A DNA stretch of 64,000 bases. It comes from Bolinopsis microptera (lineage: Eukaryota; Ctenophora; Tentaculata; Lobata; Bolinopsidae). Under the pieces are notes generated by a model, which made no database searches, was not told where the DNA came from, and was given only the letters and a program-made list of their open reading frames with translations. Numbering within the stretch: position 1 is the first letter of the stretch; every line of letters starts with the position of its first letter. The position numbers and the translations under genes are program-made. Below, one piece after another: positions 13,201 to 23,459 of this stretch. Where the stretch lies: contig NC_087082.1 of assembly GCF_026151205.1 (NCBI RefSeq), positions 13,115,865 through 13,179,864 of the forward strand. Direction: 5' to 3'.

Positions 13201-13487
13201 GTCAGACAACGAATGAGTTTAAAAATTCCAACAAAATCTTTGACCTGGTTACCAACGTCACGTGCTATTCATCCCAGTTTAACTTATCACGAGACTTTAG
13301 ATCAAACAAATCAAATTTGAAATATTACCATCGGTACTTTATATCTTTAATGAATCATGGTTTTAACTAATCTCTTCCTCAGGCTGAAAATAGTATTTTG
13401 ATGGCAGAACGAGCCCGAACCGGTTACAAGGGATATCATCTAGAGAACAGACTTTACAACAGAGTTCATAACCTGGACATCAGCTGA
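1215..13487 (+). CDS. TTC39C: TTC39C-like tetratricopeptide-repeat protein (15 exons, 5' end missing)
   Basis: I assembled this from GT-AG exons whose phases all agree: 1215-1296, 1992-2087, 2667-2801, 3029-3094, 4009-4156, 4503-4573, 4755-4855, 5536-5629, 5835-5889, 6026-6078, 6941-7056, 12373-12502, 12783-12880, 13069-13173, 13383-13487. They give 484 codons plus TGA. Family marks in order are an LRKSWKI segment, an acidic linker, GLFHLILSLIPP followed by LLGFHGNRYLGL, LLWYHVSLRPTF, YEIGWCQLI, ARWSKGFYGYLAA and a terminal ENRLYNRVH. These match the TTC39/IML2 family and best the 39C type. The family has C-terminal TPR-like helices and is thought to act as a cytoplasmic scaffold; the exact role is unknown. 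The N-terminal ~100 residues of the family are absent, so first exons lie left of the window or were missed. The 5.3-kb intron 11 carries a LINE unit, a MITE and MULE debris. The C-terminus ends earlier than expected, inside a tandem repeat. Confidence 0.9.
1453..1770. repeat. 20-bp minisatellite, about 16 copies
   Basis: The unit TTACTCAGGAGTTTGATTAG repeats head to tail in exact 20-bp register, with only a few substitutions (TAACTC, GATTAT). It lies in the first visible intron of TTC39C. The near-identity of copies suggests recent expansion. Confidence 0.95.
2804..2892. repeat. 10-bp minisatellite next to a splice donor
   Basis: About eight copies of AATGTTTGAA begin immediately after the GTGAGT donor of TTC39C exon 3. 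They read as a Lys-Cys-Leu run if translated, but lie on the intron side of a strong donor and are not coding. Confidence 0.8.
3930..4000. repeat. 20-bp minisatellite carrying CACGTG
   Basis: Three and a half copies of TCACGTGACTATTTAACTTA; the first copy has CATGTG. Each of the others contains a palindromic CACGTG (E-box core). The array ends about 8 bp before the acceptor of the 4009-4156 exon, so it overlaps the polypyrimidine and branch region of that intron. Confidence 0.85.
7189..7509. mobile_element. hAT-type MITE with 8-bp target-site duplication
   Basis: The ends are CAGTGGCGTAACG and its reverse complement CGTTACGCCACTG. Flanks at 7181-7188 and 7510-7517 are the identical 8-mer GGTTCAAC. 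TIRs plus an 8-bp duplication point to the hAT superfamily. The 321-bp interior has repeated GGCGCCCC motifs and two poly-C runs and no coding capacity. It sits in TTC39C intron 11. Confidence 0.85.
8327..8398. repeat. Short tandem repeat upstream of LINE ORF1
   Basis: Four copies of CAGTTCAGTATTACA with 2-4 variable bases lie just upstream of the ORF1 at 8502. They could be 5'-UTR promoter repeats of that element; that role is inferred from position only. Confidence 0.6.
8502..9383 (+). CDS. LINE ORF1-like protein, copy 1 (no ORF2)
   Basis: This 293-residue intact ORF starts at the first ATG (M-T-I-P-P-S). The N-terminal half is helical and charged, consistent with a coiled coil. It is followed by EEDRNKNLMIFGL, which resembles the start of an RRM-like fold, then RPVKVTAASATIVNQIL and a C-terminal block VFISPDRSPEQRAKQRELI. 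This architecture matches ORF1 nucleic-acid chaperone proteins of non-LTR retrotransposons. Copies with the same layout are at 26175-27017 and 31082-31978. No endonuclease or reverse transcriptase follows: after 430 bp of UTR the unit ends in an (AAAC)n tail. It is intronic in TTC39C, in sense orientation. Confidence 0.8.
   Translation: MTIPPSEYGEKEINMLRGDSVELLSKAMYEMEITAMKQLSPSCVKKMNKNTACDLLHDALRYLEEFTGVVSTDYKMASNSVKHLMFETQETIIKLQSELLACKNEQLESLQTSVKSSVGESVKAEFQSFSSVLQANCPESQKPVSSEMIKKAVKTVVQEEDRNKNLMIFGLSEQDNEELSTVVSEVFSAIGEKPRIEASRVGKLKPGKAVRPVKVTAASATIVNQILAKSRNLRATEKFKTVFISPDRSPEQRAKQRELIRDMKKLVTEQPDKLHFIRNGAIKSTDKTNKTAE
9384..9813 (+). mobile_element. 3' UTR and (AAAC)n tail of the ORF1-only LINE unit
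   Basis: AT-rich sequence follows the ORF1 stop and ends in GCCC then five AAAC units at 9793-9813. Such short tandem tails are typical of CR1/L2-like LINE 3' ends. The tail this close to ORF1 means ORF2 is absent from this copy, not just unrecognised. Confidence 0.55.
9902..10890 (-). pseudogene. Decayed MULE-type transposase
   Basis: Reading the minus strand from high to low coordinates gives MULE domain blocks in the correct order across several frames. These are TWVIDGTFKSAPNPFHQLF (about 10,670-10,720), a CNFHYKKALRKHVKQ block (10,400-10,450), a PRTWRHLKPLLP block (~10,300) and IIAEGWQCGFHSMFSC (10,120-10,170). The IDGTFK motif carries the first catalytic Asp of the family. The coding sequence is broken by frameshifts and by an insertion near 10,505-10,575. 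It is a dead copy inside TTC39C intron 11, antisense to the gene. Confidence 0.75.
10515..10577. repeat. Two small hairpins inside the MULE remnant
   Basis: TAGTCCAT-TAGG-ATGGACTA is followed by CGACCCTCTAACG-AACAAGTTG-CGTTAGAGGGTCG. Both are perfect inverted repeats with short loops, and they interrupt the MULE reading frame. They may be a small secondary insertion or template-switch products. Confidence 0.6.
10891..12372. other. Rest of TTC39C intron 11, unidentified
   Basis: A minus-strand stretch at 11,133-11,517 encodes short overlapping open frames (one contains VQINVFGW). These might be upstream parts of the MULE or another element, but I cannot assign them. I see no exon, RNA gene or clear repeat in the remainder. 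Confidence 0.4.
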
Positions 13488-13670
13488 AATAGTTCATAAC
13501 CTAGACATCAGCTAAAATAGTTCATAACCTGGACATCAGCTGAAATAGTTCATAACATGGACATCAGCTGAAATAGTTCATAACCTGGACATCAGCTGAA
13601 ATAGTTCATAACCTGGACATCAGCTGAAATAGTTCATAACATGGACATCAGCTGAAATAGTTCATAACCT
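13464..13670. repeat. 28-bp tandem array seeded in the TTC39C stop-codon region
   Basis: The unit is GTTCATAAC followed by CTGGACATCAGCTGAAATA, about 7.4 copies with few changes. The first unit is coding: it supplies the last residues VHNLDIS and the TGA of TTC39C. The remaining copies lie downstream in the 3' UTR. 28 is not a multiple of three and each unit carries a TGA or TAA, so the extra copies are not translated. Confidence 0.95.
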
Positions 13671-14368
13671 GTTTTCATTACCTGGGCATCACATTTTGTA
13701 TACCCTGCATATCAACCTACCACGGCCTGTTAACTCGGATGATAGGGTCTTCATTAACAGCAACCCTCTCGAAGAAGTCCACGACTTTAAATATCTAGGA
13801 TCCTACATCGCTTCAACCAGCAAAGACATCAATGTCAGGAAAGGCCTTGCATGGAAAGCACTTGAAAGTCTAGATGTTTTCTGGAAATCTGGCATGTCTA
13901 GAAAGATCAAGACTAAAATTTTCAGAACTGCAGTCGAGCCTGTTCTTTTATATGGCGCAGAAACATGGACTTTGAAGAAAGCTGACACTAAAGCACTAGA
14001 CGGTGTTTACACACGAATGCTACGAAGGGTCTTTGGTATCTCATGGAAATCCCACACACCTAACTCCGTCCTCTACGGAAATATCCCATCGGTGACTGAT
14101 ACCATCAAAACACGAAGACTTCGTTTTGCAGGGCATGTCTACCGTCTACAGGACCAACCTGCTCAGCAACTCCTTTTCTGGCAACCATCTTACGGCAAAA
14201 GGTATCGAGGACGACCACACAAGACCTTTCCGGACGTCCTTCAAGAAGATACTGGTTTAGAGCCCCACATGATACGTCTGCTCATGAGTGATAGAGATAA
14301 ATGGAGACATGCGTTGACACGAAACTCGTTCCAGATTTCATCTGGACCGACCTAGGCAGGTAGGCAGG
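13671..14368 (+). mobile_element. 5'-truncated non-LTR retrotransposon (RT C-terminal region)
   Basis: The open frame ending at 14355 encodes the region after the RT catalytic core of many LINEs: FKYLGSYI, then VEPVLLYGAETWTLKK, then RRVFGISW, then IKTRRLRFAGHVYRL. The LLYGxETW and RRLRxxGHxxR motifs are hallmarks. No endonuclease and no FADD active site are present, so this is a dead-on-arrival 3' fragment. It ends in a short GGCAGGTAGGCAGGCA tail at about 14,353-14,369. It lies in or just beyond the TTC39C 3' UTR in the same orientation and could supply transcript 3' end sequence. Confidence 0.85.
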
Positions 14369-14369
14369 C

Positions 14370-14909
14370 ATATCAAGAATCGACTGAAATTGTTAATGTT
14401 CGGTTTGTTTGATTTTTTCAGAAATGTTTAACAAAATAAAGAGGAATAAGATAAGTTTATGTAGATACGCTGAGTAAGCTTAAGCGGATAATTTATTTTG
14501 ATAACTAAACTGCATTCAGATTAACATTATTATATGCTGTCCAAGAAAATATACATTTGAATATATAATAATACGATCCTTTGTATTGGAGCTATTTATA
14601 TTTTGATAGGGAATTATTGTGTAAAGAACCTGTGTCGTTTAGCAATCTGCTTTCACCCAATTTATATTTTACAAAATGTGTAACTATTAAGTTAAGGGAT
14701 GTTCCTTAATGTGCAAATTGAGTGGCTTACTGATTACTGATCAGGTTGTTGGTTGGTGAAGGTTGATACAGTTATATAAATTTTCGTGAATTCAAGTTTT
14801 ACATATTCTACTCCAAATTGACACGTCCTTTAAAAATTAAAGTGTTTTCTACCAAAACCTCAGCTGAAAGTGAACGCTAATATTTGCACTGGTAGAACAT
14901 CCTGTAGTA
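14370..14909. other. Intergenic, nothing identified
   Basis: AT-rich DNA. ACAAAATAAAGAGG near 14,433-14,446 holds an AATAAA that could serve as a poly(A) signal for TTC39C. I see no other feature. Confidence 0.4.
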
Positions 14910-15051
14910 CAGTAAAACCCTGGAGTTTAGGGACAACTAGAACGCGGTAAATCGGGAGTTTCATTGCTCATAATATAATGGATGTTAGTGGATGTTTGGG
15001 GTGGAAATAGCCGTGGTGAATTTGGGTTTGCGGTAGTTCGGGGTTTTACTG
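14910..15051. mobile_element. 142-bp pogo/Tigger-like MITE
   Basis: The left end is CAGTAAAACCCTGGAGTTTA and the right end is the inverted form GTTCGGGGTTTTACTG, each bordered by TA. The CAGTAAAACC terminus and TA duplication are characteristic of pogo/Tigger-derived MITEs. There is no coding capacity. Confidence 0.85.
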
Positions 15052-15795
15052 TATATAACTTTACAATTATCTCATGAAGCACTTTTATTACCTGAGACAG
15101 ATCACATTTTGCACACCGACTGTATGATATTTGCTAATTTTATAATCTGTGTTGTAAACTTTTCAATTTTCTGTAAGAAATTTCGTGTTTACCTTGTATT
15201 GTATTGTATGTCTCTTCCTATGCTACACTACCATTAACGGGCGTATTATATAGTAAATTCTTCATGCTGAGCTCTTGAAACTTATGACGGTATATTTGCT
15301 CTAAAATGATATCTATTAACTATTAGGTCAAAGCTTCAGCTCGACAAAATACCGGTGGAAAATATTTCGTACGCCCCGAGATGACTCCTCAAGATTCAGT
15401 CTTCAATTAGACATAACTCACTAGCTGAAGTAGCTCTGATACGTCGGATTAGAACCTGTAAGAGTGGCCTCCAGAGTCCAGCTCGCCATTTTTGAAGTTC
15501 AAGCAAATCGAGGATGTTCAAAGGGTGCAAGATGTTCAGCTCGACAAAATACCGGTGAAAAATATTTCTTAAGCCCTAATATTCACCGTCAGAAAGCTTA
15601 GCCATACTGCTATTAGTATTATGTTCGTCTCTGAGTCTGATGTAGCAGTCTTTTAGTTTTACGAGAGGTATGAAATATGAATACCTTACGGGACCTATAA
15701 TAATAATACTGATATTTCGTGGGCACTATATGCTATATGGGCATTTTACGCCTGTGATAGTATTAGTTATGTCTTGTACGTAAGTGTAACTGTAA
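15052..15795. repeat. Intergenic with two dispersed repeats
   Basis: AGCTCGACAAAATACCGGTG plus about 25 more bases occurs twice (about 15,338 and 15,537). A ~130-bp segment starting TTTGCTAATTTTAT at ~15,130 recurs in diverged form at ~18,258. Both look like old repeat copies. No gene is seen. Confidence 0.5.
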
Positions 15796-16182
15796 GGGGC
15801 CATCTACTTACTCTTAGGAGGTCTGCCAAAATCGCAGATTTTCAGACCACCCCTCCGATCCCCCTGTCCGGGTGTATCCGAATTTTCGAAACCACCCCTC
15901 CCCCGGATGTCCGGATTTCTAGCTACTTTTAAGAGTACAAATAAAACCAACTCAAATTAATATTTAATAATTAAATTCAAAGAGTTGAAATAAAATTCAA
16001 AGAGTTAAAATAAATGATACTTTTTCGTTAATTCTGCCAAAATTTCCGGACGTCCGGATATGATTTTCAGAAACCACCCCCCTCGGCCCTCCCTTTCTGA
16101 AAGGGGGCCCCTGTCCGGATTTGTCCAAAATTTCAAAACCACACCCCTCCCTATTTGCCGGACGTCCTAAGTAGATGGCCCC
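15796..16182. mobile_element. 387-bp MITE, PIF/Harbinger-like
   Basis: Terminal inverted repeats GGGGCCATCTACTTA are flanked on both sides by TAA (15,793-15,795 and 16,183-16,185). A 3-bp TAA duplication with G-rich TIRs suits PIF/Harbinger. The interior is rich in CCGGA/TCCGG motifs. A related end (TCCTAAGTAGACGGACCC) is at 61,050. Confidence 0.75.
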
Positions 16183-16275
16183 TAACGTTATTATATCCCC
16201 ATGGCAGTATAAGCTAAGAAGTTTATCTATAAAATTAAAAGAGTATATTATTCTTTAATTGTACTACTAGTACTA

Positions 16276-16867
16276 CTAGCAGGAACCCGTATAACCCTAA
16301 ATTGGTATCAAAACTCAAAAGACTAAAATAACTATTAGTATTACCTATTTAATTCGCGTTTTTGACACCACTTGGGGGTGCAAACTTTGGGCTCTTAAAC
16401 ATCTATTCCTAATTGGCCAATTTTTTATTTTTTCACGCTGATTTTGAGGCCATCAAAAAAGTTTCAATTGTATATCTTTTCCTGTTTTTGCGGAAAGTCG
16501 CGTTAAAGTTGATGCCGTGGTGTCAGTAAAATAGTACAAATAAAAACATCCATATAAATATAATTATATACCGTCTCGCTTTATATATACTAGCAGGAAC
16601 CCGTCTAACCCTAAAATGGTGTCAAGACTCAAGAGACTAAAACAATTATTACCTATTTAATTCGCGTTTTTGACACCACTTGGGGTACCAAATTTTGGGC
16701 TCTAAAACTCCTATTTCTTGGCCAATTTTTTATTTTTTCATGCTGATTTGGAGGCCATTAAAGCATTTGACCCAGTCAAAAAAGTTTCAGTTGTATATCT
16801 TTGACGGTTTTTGCAGAAATTCGCGTTAAAGTTGATGCCGTGGTGTCAGTAAAATGGCACAGATAAA
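16276..16867. repeat. Tandem pair of ~270-bp direct repeats
   Basis: Copies at 16,276-16,544 and 16,590-16,867 both begin CTAGCAGGAACCCGT and end GCCGTGGTGTCAGTAAAAT, with about 85-90% identity by eye plus small indels. Between them, at 16,570-16,590, is CGTCTCGCTTTATATATA, which recurs inside the Penelope ORF at ~17,740. They lie at the 3' side of the minus-strand Penelope fragment and may be part of its terminal repeat structure. Confidence 0.85.
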
Positions 16868-17263
16868 TATATATATATTTCATGGCTGGACTTCTACACA
16901 ATAAAAGAAAGCGGTTGTGATTAGATCTTCGAAAGTCTTTGCATCGTTTATTTACATCAATTCTGAGAAATTATATCATTAAAGTAACTACAACAAATAC
17001 GAATCATATACAATTGAGAATAAATACAAACTAAAAGCAGTGGGAAAATCTGATGAACTGAAATTTAAAAAAGAAACTGAAAGCCGTTAAAAATGTACTC
17101 TTATCTTATCTCTTATCTAAATACTGATAACTGATTCTCGGAAAATCACTTAAAATCACAACAAAAACCTGTAAAATTTATACTTAAGTAAAAAATGTAA
17201 TATGCACGTCTCTGGAATAATGGTATAACTAAATAAAATCTACAAAATATACTAAAACTAAAA

Positions 17264-17833
17264 CTAAGCTCCGGCAGATTTAAAAAGTAGATGGTTACTA
17301 TCAAGGGTGTTCATACCCCCAAACCGTTCAAGGGTTTTCAATTGGGTCTGGTAGAACCCCTCTCTAGCTTCCATAGCCTTTTCTTTGTCTGCTTTACTAA
17401 TATTAGGCTCAAATACTAAAGCGTCTACTATAATGACAGAAAGGTGCTTACTAAGTGAGGAATTATAGCAGGCTATGGTACTAAAATCTAAATCATGATC
17501 AATATCTAAAAAATGGTTAACTAATTTACAACTTCTTATACCTTTCTTTATGTGACTCTTATGGTTAGAGAATCTCTTATGGAGATTTGAGGTAGTATAA
17601 CCGACATACGACTGTTTACAAGTCTTACACTCCATTAAATAAATGAGGTTATAACTCTGACAAGATATATACTTAGTTATAGGGAAAACTTGTTTAGAAT
17701 GGTGACTACTAAAATTGGAACAGGGGGACAGGAAATATATATCGTCTCGCTTTATATATAGTAAGATAGTAAGATGTGCACCGAGATAATTACACTTACC
17801 GCACGGGGCGGCCTGATCATATGAGTATGACAC
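17264..17833 (-). pseudogene. Penelope-like element C-terminal GIY-YIG endonuclease fragment
   Basis: The ~190-residue open frame has an N-terminal CGKCNYLG zinc-finger-like motif, then NLIYLMECKTCKQSYVGYTT, then LHKRFSNHKSHI. That is the GIY-YIG endonuclease layout of Penelope-like elements, with a degenerate first half (NLIYL) and YVGYT as second half. No reverse transcriptase is attached upstream, so it is a 5'-truncated copy. The interrupted Penelope RT at 35,526-46,885 is a different copy. Target-primed truncation is usual for these elements. Confidence 0.75.
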
Positions 17834-19219
17834 GGTTTTGCTTTTATCTCTAGAACTAGAAGTAGAACTGAAAGTGACTCAAAGGGCAGCACGACTCACG
17901 AAATTGAAATAAAACATATTTCTTATCAACAAATTGAGTTTAGAATAGTGCAAAGTTCTAAAACAATGTCCGTCTCCATTATTTTCGCTCAAATAAGGTT
18001 CGATACGATCTAAATTCTAAATCAGTGGCTAGCTCAAGGTGAGAAACTGATGACAACTACACACAATGATTGTTACAGCTTTTGACCACACAAAGTTTCA
18101 GTCCATCTGCAGTCTCACAAGTCACATCAGAGCTGAGAATTAAGCGTACATCTACTACATAAGTACATAATAGTAGTACTAAGGATCAGAAGGATTCAGA
18201 AGTTCAATCTCCAATTACACAAGCTTAATGAGTTAATGTCTGACTGTTTGAGTGTTTGATGTTTGCTAATTTTATCATTATGGTCTGCTTTGTAAACTTT
18301 TTCATTTTACGTCAGAAAATTTGAGTTTAGCCTGTATTGTGTATTTCTCCTCGACCTACTCTGCCATTGATAAGCTATTATTATTCATGTTAAACCCTGA
18401 ATGCTAATCATGACAGTCCGCTTATAACAAACTAGCGGCCAATTTGGTTTTTAAAAGCTGATAATGGAACATGCTGGACTGTGTGATGTACTAGCATATG
18501 ATTTTCATAGCTACTTATAGCTAAGATGAACAATAATCGTTCCGCATTGAGTTTTACACATTGTTATACAGATGAAATATCATTGACTTTAGCAAGCCTT
18601 ATATTATAATGGCTTATATTACAATTTACAAGGACCGTTAACTTTAAGACATGGGCCTCAGTGTCTTGTCTCATCTCTTTTGGTTGAAATACAGTTTTGA
18701 GTAAAATAAGGAATTTAGTAATAGCACCATTCTGAAATTTGAGGAAGTTCTCTGATTAGACAGTTGGTGTGATTCGGAGCTTATGATTGGAGGATTAAAC
18801 GCCCTTCAAGAACTACTATTACATTCTCCTTTGCAGATATTACTTATTGCTGGTGACCGATATTACAGCTGCAGCTAATTTTTTATATCGTTCGTAGTTC
18901 GTACTTCGTGTCGTTCTTCCTTTGCAATAATGTTTGGCCGCATATAATTCGCTCCACTGTTATTCTATATAAGTATATCGTACTAATTGTCATGCAATGC
19001 TCCATAATTTCTTGCACTTGCTCGAAAATTTACTATTGGAAATTAAAACATTTTGAACCGGAAAAATTAGTATAAGGATTTGATTTTTCATAACTTAATG
19101 TCATTTAATAACAAATTTGAATAACACGTAAGCTTGTACAGGAGCCGTCACATTGTTTAATGTTTAAAAGTTAACAACATTTTCTTTTATTATTTCAAAG
19201 ATAACCAGACGATGAGACG
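17834..19219. other. Intergenic, no gene seen
   Basis: AT-rich sequence with a diverged copy at ~18,258-18,390 of the 15,130 repeat. There may be promoter sequence for the BPI-like gene near its 3' end, but no diagnostic element is visible. Confidence 0.4.
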
Positions 19220-20335
19220 ATGATAAAATATTACGACATATTATCGGAACAAGTAGTACCCTCGTTAGCAATCATCGTCAACCGCGATGGCATTGATAAA
19301 CTTGAGGAGGTGTTGCAGAAAAGAATGTTCGTGTACAAGAAAGAGTTTCTCATTGGACCTAATGCGGTTAAAATCCCGGATATCACAAAAGATCGTGGCG
19401 ACAAAATAACGAATTTGCGAGTCTCTGACATGGAGCTGGGTCGTCCTGGTATTGAGATTGTTCCCGAAACGGGAATTAGGATGAAACAGATGGTCACAAA
19501 AATTGTAGTGCAGGGTAATTTTGATAAAACAATTTTGTTCGTCCCTATTAGTAGAGAGTTCACTTTGACCGCATCATTGACTGTAGAGGTGACTGTTGGA
19601 CTAGATGGTTCTACAGACGAAGAGAGCAAATTGAAAATCGTTATCAGAACAATCAAACTGGATTTCCATAAACTTGATTTAGATTTAAACAACGATCCTA
19701 TCTTGACGGAAATTATAACATCGCTTATTCCATCAATCCGTGGGGCGATTAAAAAAGGAATCGAGAAATCCATCCGAGATGGTATAAACAAATCTCTTGG
19801 TGACATAGACATTATGGAAAAAATTCATTTTCGAAATGAGTGGGATAAAGATAATATTCATCCGAGTGCCATTTTCGTGGCGGATAGGATTGAGTTGAAT
19901 ACCAAACTTCCGGGGGAGAAAAATTTGAGTTTTTTAGAGTGGCATGATCCAAAAAATGTGCGCACACTGCCGAATAATGGCACACATATGATTTACCTGA
20001 TCATATCGAAGAAGTTTATTGAAATGATTTTAGGAGGTCAATTGAAAAATAGACTGAGTCGCTTGATGAAGGTCAAAAGTTTTGTGCCAAGATCATTTTA
20101 TCAAAAAGGTGAAAAATATGTCACCAAAAAGTTTTTACCGCCATTTTTAGAGAATGCTCATTTGAAAAAGAGAGGCGAGTTTTTTATATTGTACTTTGAT
20201 TTACTTATTGATGGTTTAATTGACAGAATGGAGGATGCTGTGAAGGAAAAAAACAACAGACAATCTAAATCACCAACTGATCGCTTAATTACACAAAAAT
20301 TATCCCCGATTTTAAACGATATTTCAGTATCATGA
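19220..20335 (+). CDS. BPI/LBP-like (TULIP-fold) protein, single exon
   Basis: A 371-residue ORF starting at ATG 19,220; an upstream ATG at 19,212 is closed after three codons. The segment from about residue 60, ITNLRVSDMELGRPGIEI then VPETGIRMKQ, resembles the first barrel strands of BPI/LBP/PLTP lipid-binding proteins. A later GTHMIYLIISKKFIEMIL resembles the start of the second barrel. Full BPI proteins have ~450-480 residues, so the C-terminal barrel seems shortened. There is no N-terminal hydrophobic signal and few cysteines, unlike secreted BPI proteins. An upstream exon could supply a signal peptide. TULIP members bind lipids; no substrate can be inferred. It could be a retrocopy, since family genes usually have many introns. 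Confidence 0.6.
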   Translation: MIKYYDILSEQVVPSLAIIVNRDGIDKLEEVLQKRMFVYKKEFLIGPNAVKIPDITKDRGDKITNLRVSDMELGRPGIEIVPETGIRMKQMVTKIVVQGNFDKTILFVPISREFTLTASLTVEVTVGLDGSTDEESKLKIVIRTIKLDFHKLDLDLNNDPILTEIITSLIPSIRGAIKKGIEKSIRDGINKSLGDIDIMEKIHFRNEWDKDNIHPSAIFVADRIELNTKLPGEKNLSFLEWHDPKNVRTLPNNGTHMIYLIISKKFIEMILGGQLKNRLSRLMKVKSFVPRSFYQKGEKYVTKKFLPPFLENAHLKKRGEFFILYFDLLIDGLIDRMEDAVKEKNNRQSKSPTDRLITQKLSPILNDISVS

Positions 20336-22325
20336 TATTTCCATCCATGATCCAACCTTCGATCTCAAATAGTTGTGCGGGGACCTGTTGTTTAGAGAAA
20401 TTAGTTTATAATTGAATAATTATTGATGAAACACGAACTATGATACAAATAGGTCAAATCTGAACAATTTTATTCAGTAATGAATGAAATGATTTATAAA
20501 ATCGTATGATTATTTTAGTTTTTTTTCTCCTTTTTAGTTTTTAATCTTAGTACTTTAGTATTTTCATGTCGTACAGCATACAGTTACCATTTTATTTTCA
20601 ATATTCAAAGATTAATTCGAACTAATTATTAATTTACATTGTATAGTACCACAGTATATAAGGAAAAACTCCCTTTTTATTCAAATTTTAAGGTAAATCG
20701 TCTTTTTATAATTGCTCGAACACCAGAAATAAGGGAGAGCTCGAACATGTATAACATGACGTGACTGCAAACCTCTCTAAGTCTAGACGAAAAAAGTGTT
20801 AAGTGTTCGCAATGGTCCGGCTGACTCGTCTAGAAAACTACACAGACACTAGAAATCTAATGATCAGTTTCTTATAAGATGATGTAGTTTACCAACATAA
20901 CAGGAAATGTACACCACCACTACCCGCCAGCACACCAACGTGCCAACTAACTCGTTACTTTATGGGTTCAGGGCAATAATCTTATAATAGTATTTGGCTG
21001 TATTATGGGTATATTACAGAGAGTTACAGGGGGTTAGCAGTGTTTACCTGGTATTATCTCATCTTGTATGGGACACGTCTATAACAGGGTGAGAGATACA
21101 ATAAGGATATCTAATTTCATCTAGATATACATTCCTAAAGTCTCGTCTCGCTCTCTCCATTCCCAGTTTAGCTCCTGTTTAGTATTTGTACATTACAATC
21201 CTCCCGATCAGCAATAACTCCCTCTCATTAACTCATTACGGAGAGGTTTTACGGATTACGCGCTTCAGTGTGTTCAGCTCACAGTCTAATTTAGAGCTCC
21301 TCAGACACGATAGATTCCTTTTAACACAATGTCTGATGGGTATTACCTGCCAGCTACCCCTGCTGTGGGCTGTAATAGCATTTCTCTATTCATCAACATA
21401 TCGTGTGCGCCCGGTCCGGAGTGAGACCAGACTAAATTGTGTATAAATTTGTTACGTTTGACATTTCTTTCCGGAGCTGTCTTGGGTATTTGTATAGTTT
21501 ATTAATTAACGTGAACAGATAAAGATGTGATTACCGTTCTGTCCCTGATGATTGCTATGATCAGTTTTAGATCGGTCGTTCGCAGTTCGCAGTGCTACGT
21601 TTTTGCTCCTAACTTTGTCGGATAATCATGAAAGCCATCGACTAATAGTTATTAATAAGCAATAAGTTTTGAATCAGTCTAACATACTGGAATCAATACA
21701 TACTATAATACTGCGGATTCGACATTTATTAGACTGAGGATCGCGGGTTTATAAAGTTATAATTAACCATATCATTTCTACAATACCACAGAAATTAAGC
21801 AGTTATCATTACGTTATGTTTCGTAGTACTAGTATAAATTCCTAGGCGGATGATAAATATTCCGAGGACATAACTTTATGCATTCTTCGGTGGATCGGCA
21901 ATCATTTTAATTCGTTTTATTTTGCGATGAATTTTAATTAGAGGAATTTCGGTACATGACGCCTCCAAGTAGATACATGTATCAGCAGCTAGTTATTACA
22001 CTGCCGTCTCTTACAGCCCTCTCTAATTTCACCCAAAATTAGGAAAAAATGTTAGCGACTCCAGGGTTGATCTAGTGCTGCTACTGCTAGGTACCTACGG
22101 GTCGTTATGTAGATTTCTGCTGAAGTTGGGGCCACATTGCACTTAAATATTTGTATGTCACGTGGGTATATCTGCTGCACCAATACTGCACGTGCAAGTT
22201 TTCACAGTGCACGTGTATATGTTTGGGTGTGCGTGACTTTAAAACGTGGTGTACTTATTATTTACTTTATCCCACAAAAAGGGTATTGATATGTGTCAGC
22301 TATATAATACCTGTCGTAGCGTAGA
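20336..22325. other. Intergenic, nothing recognised
   Basis: AT-rich sequence with no long plausible ORF. The open frame at 21,186-21,446 lacks features. CACGTG-type motifs occur near 22,160 and 22,210. No RNA gene or TIR pair was noticed. Confidence 0.4.
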
Positions 22326-23459
<1,134 letters not shown>

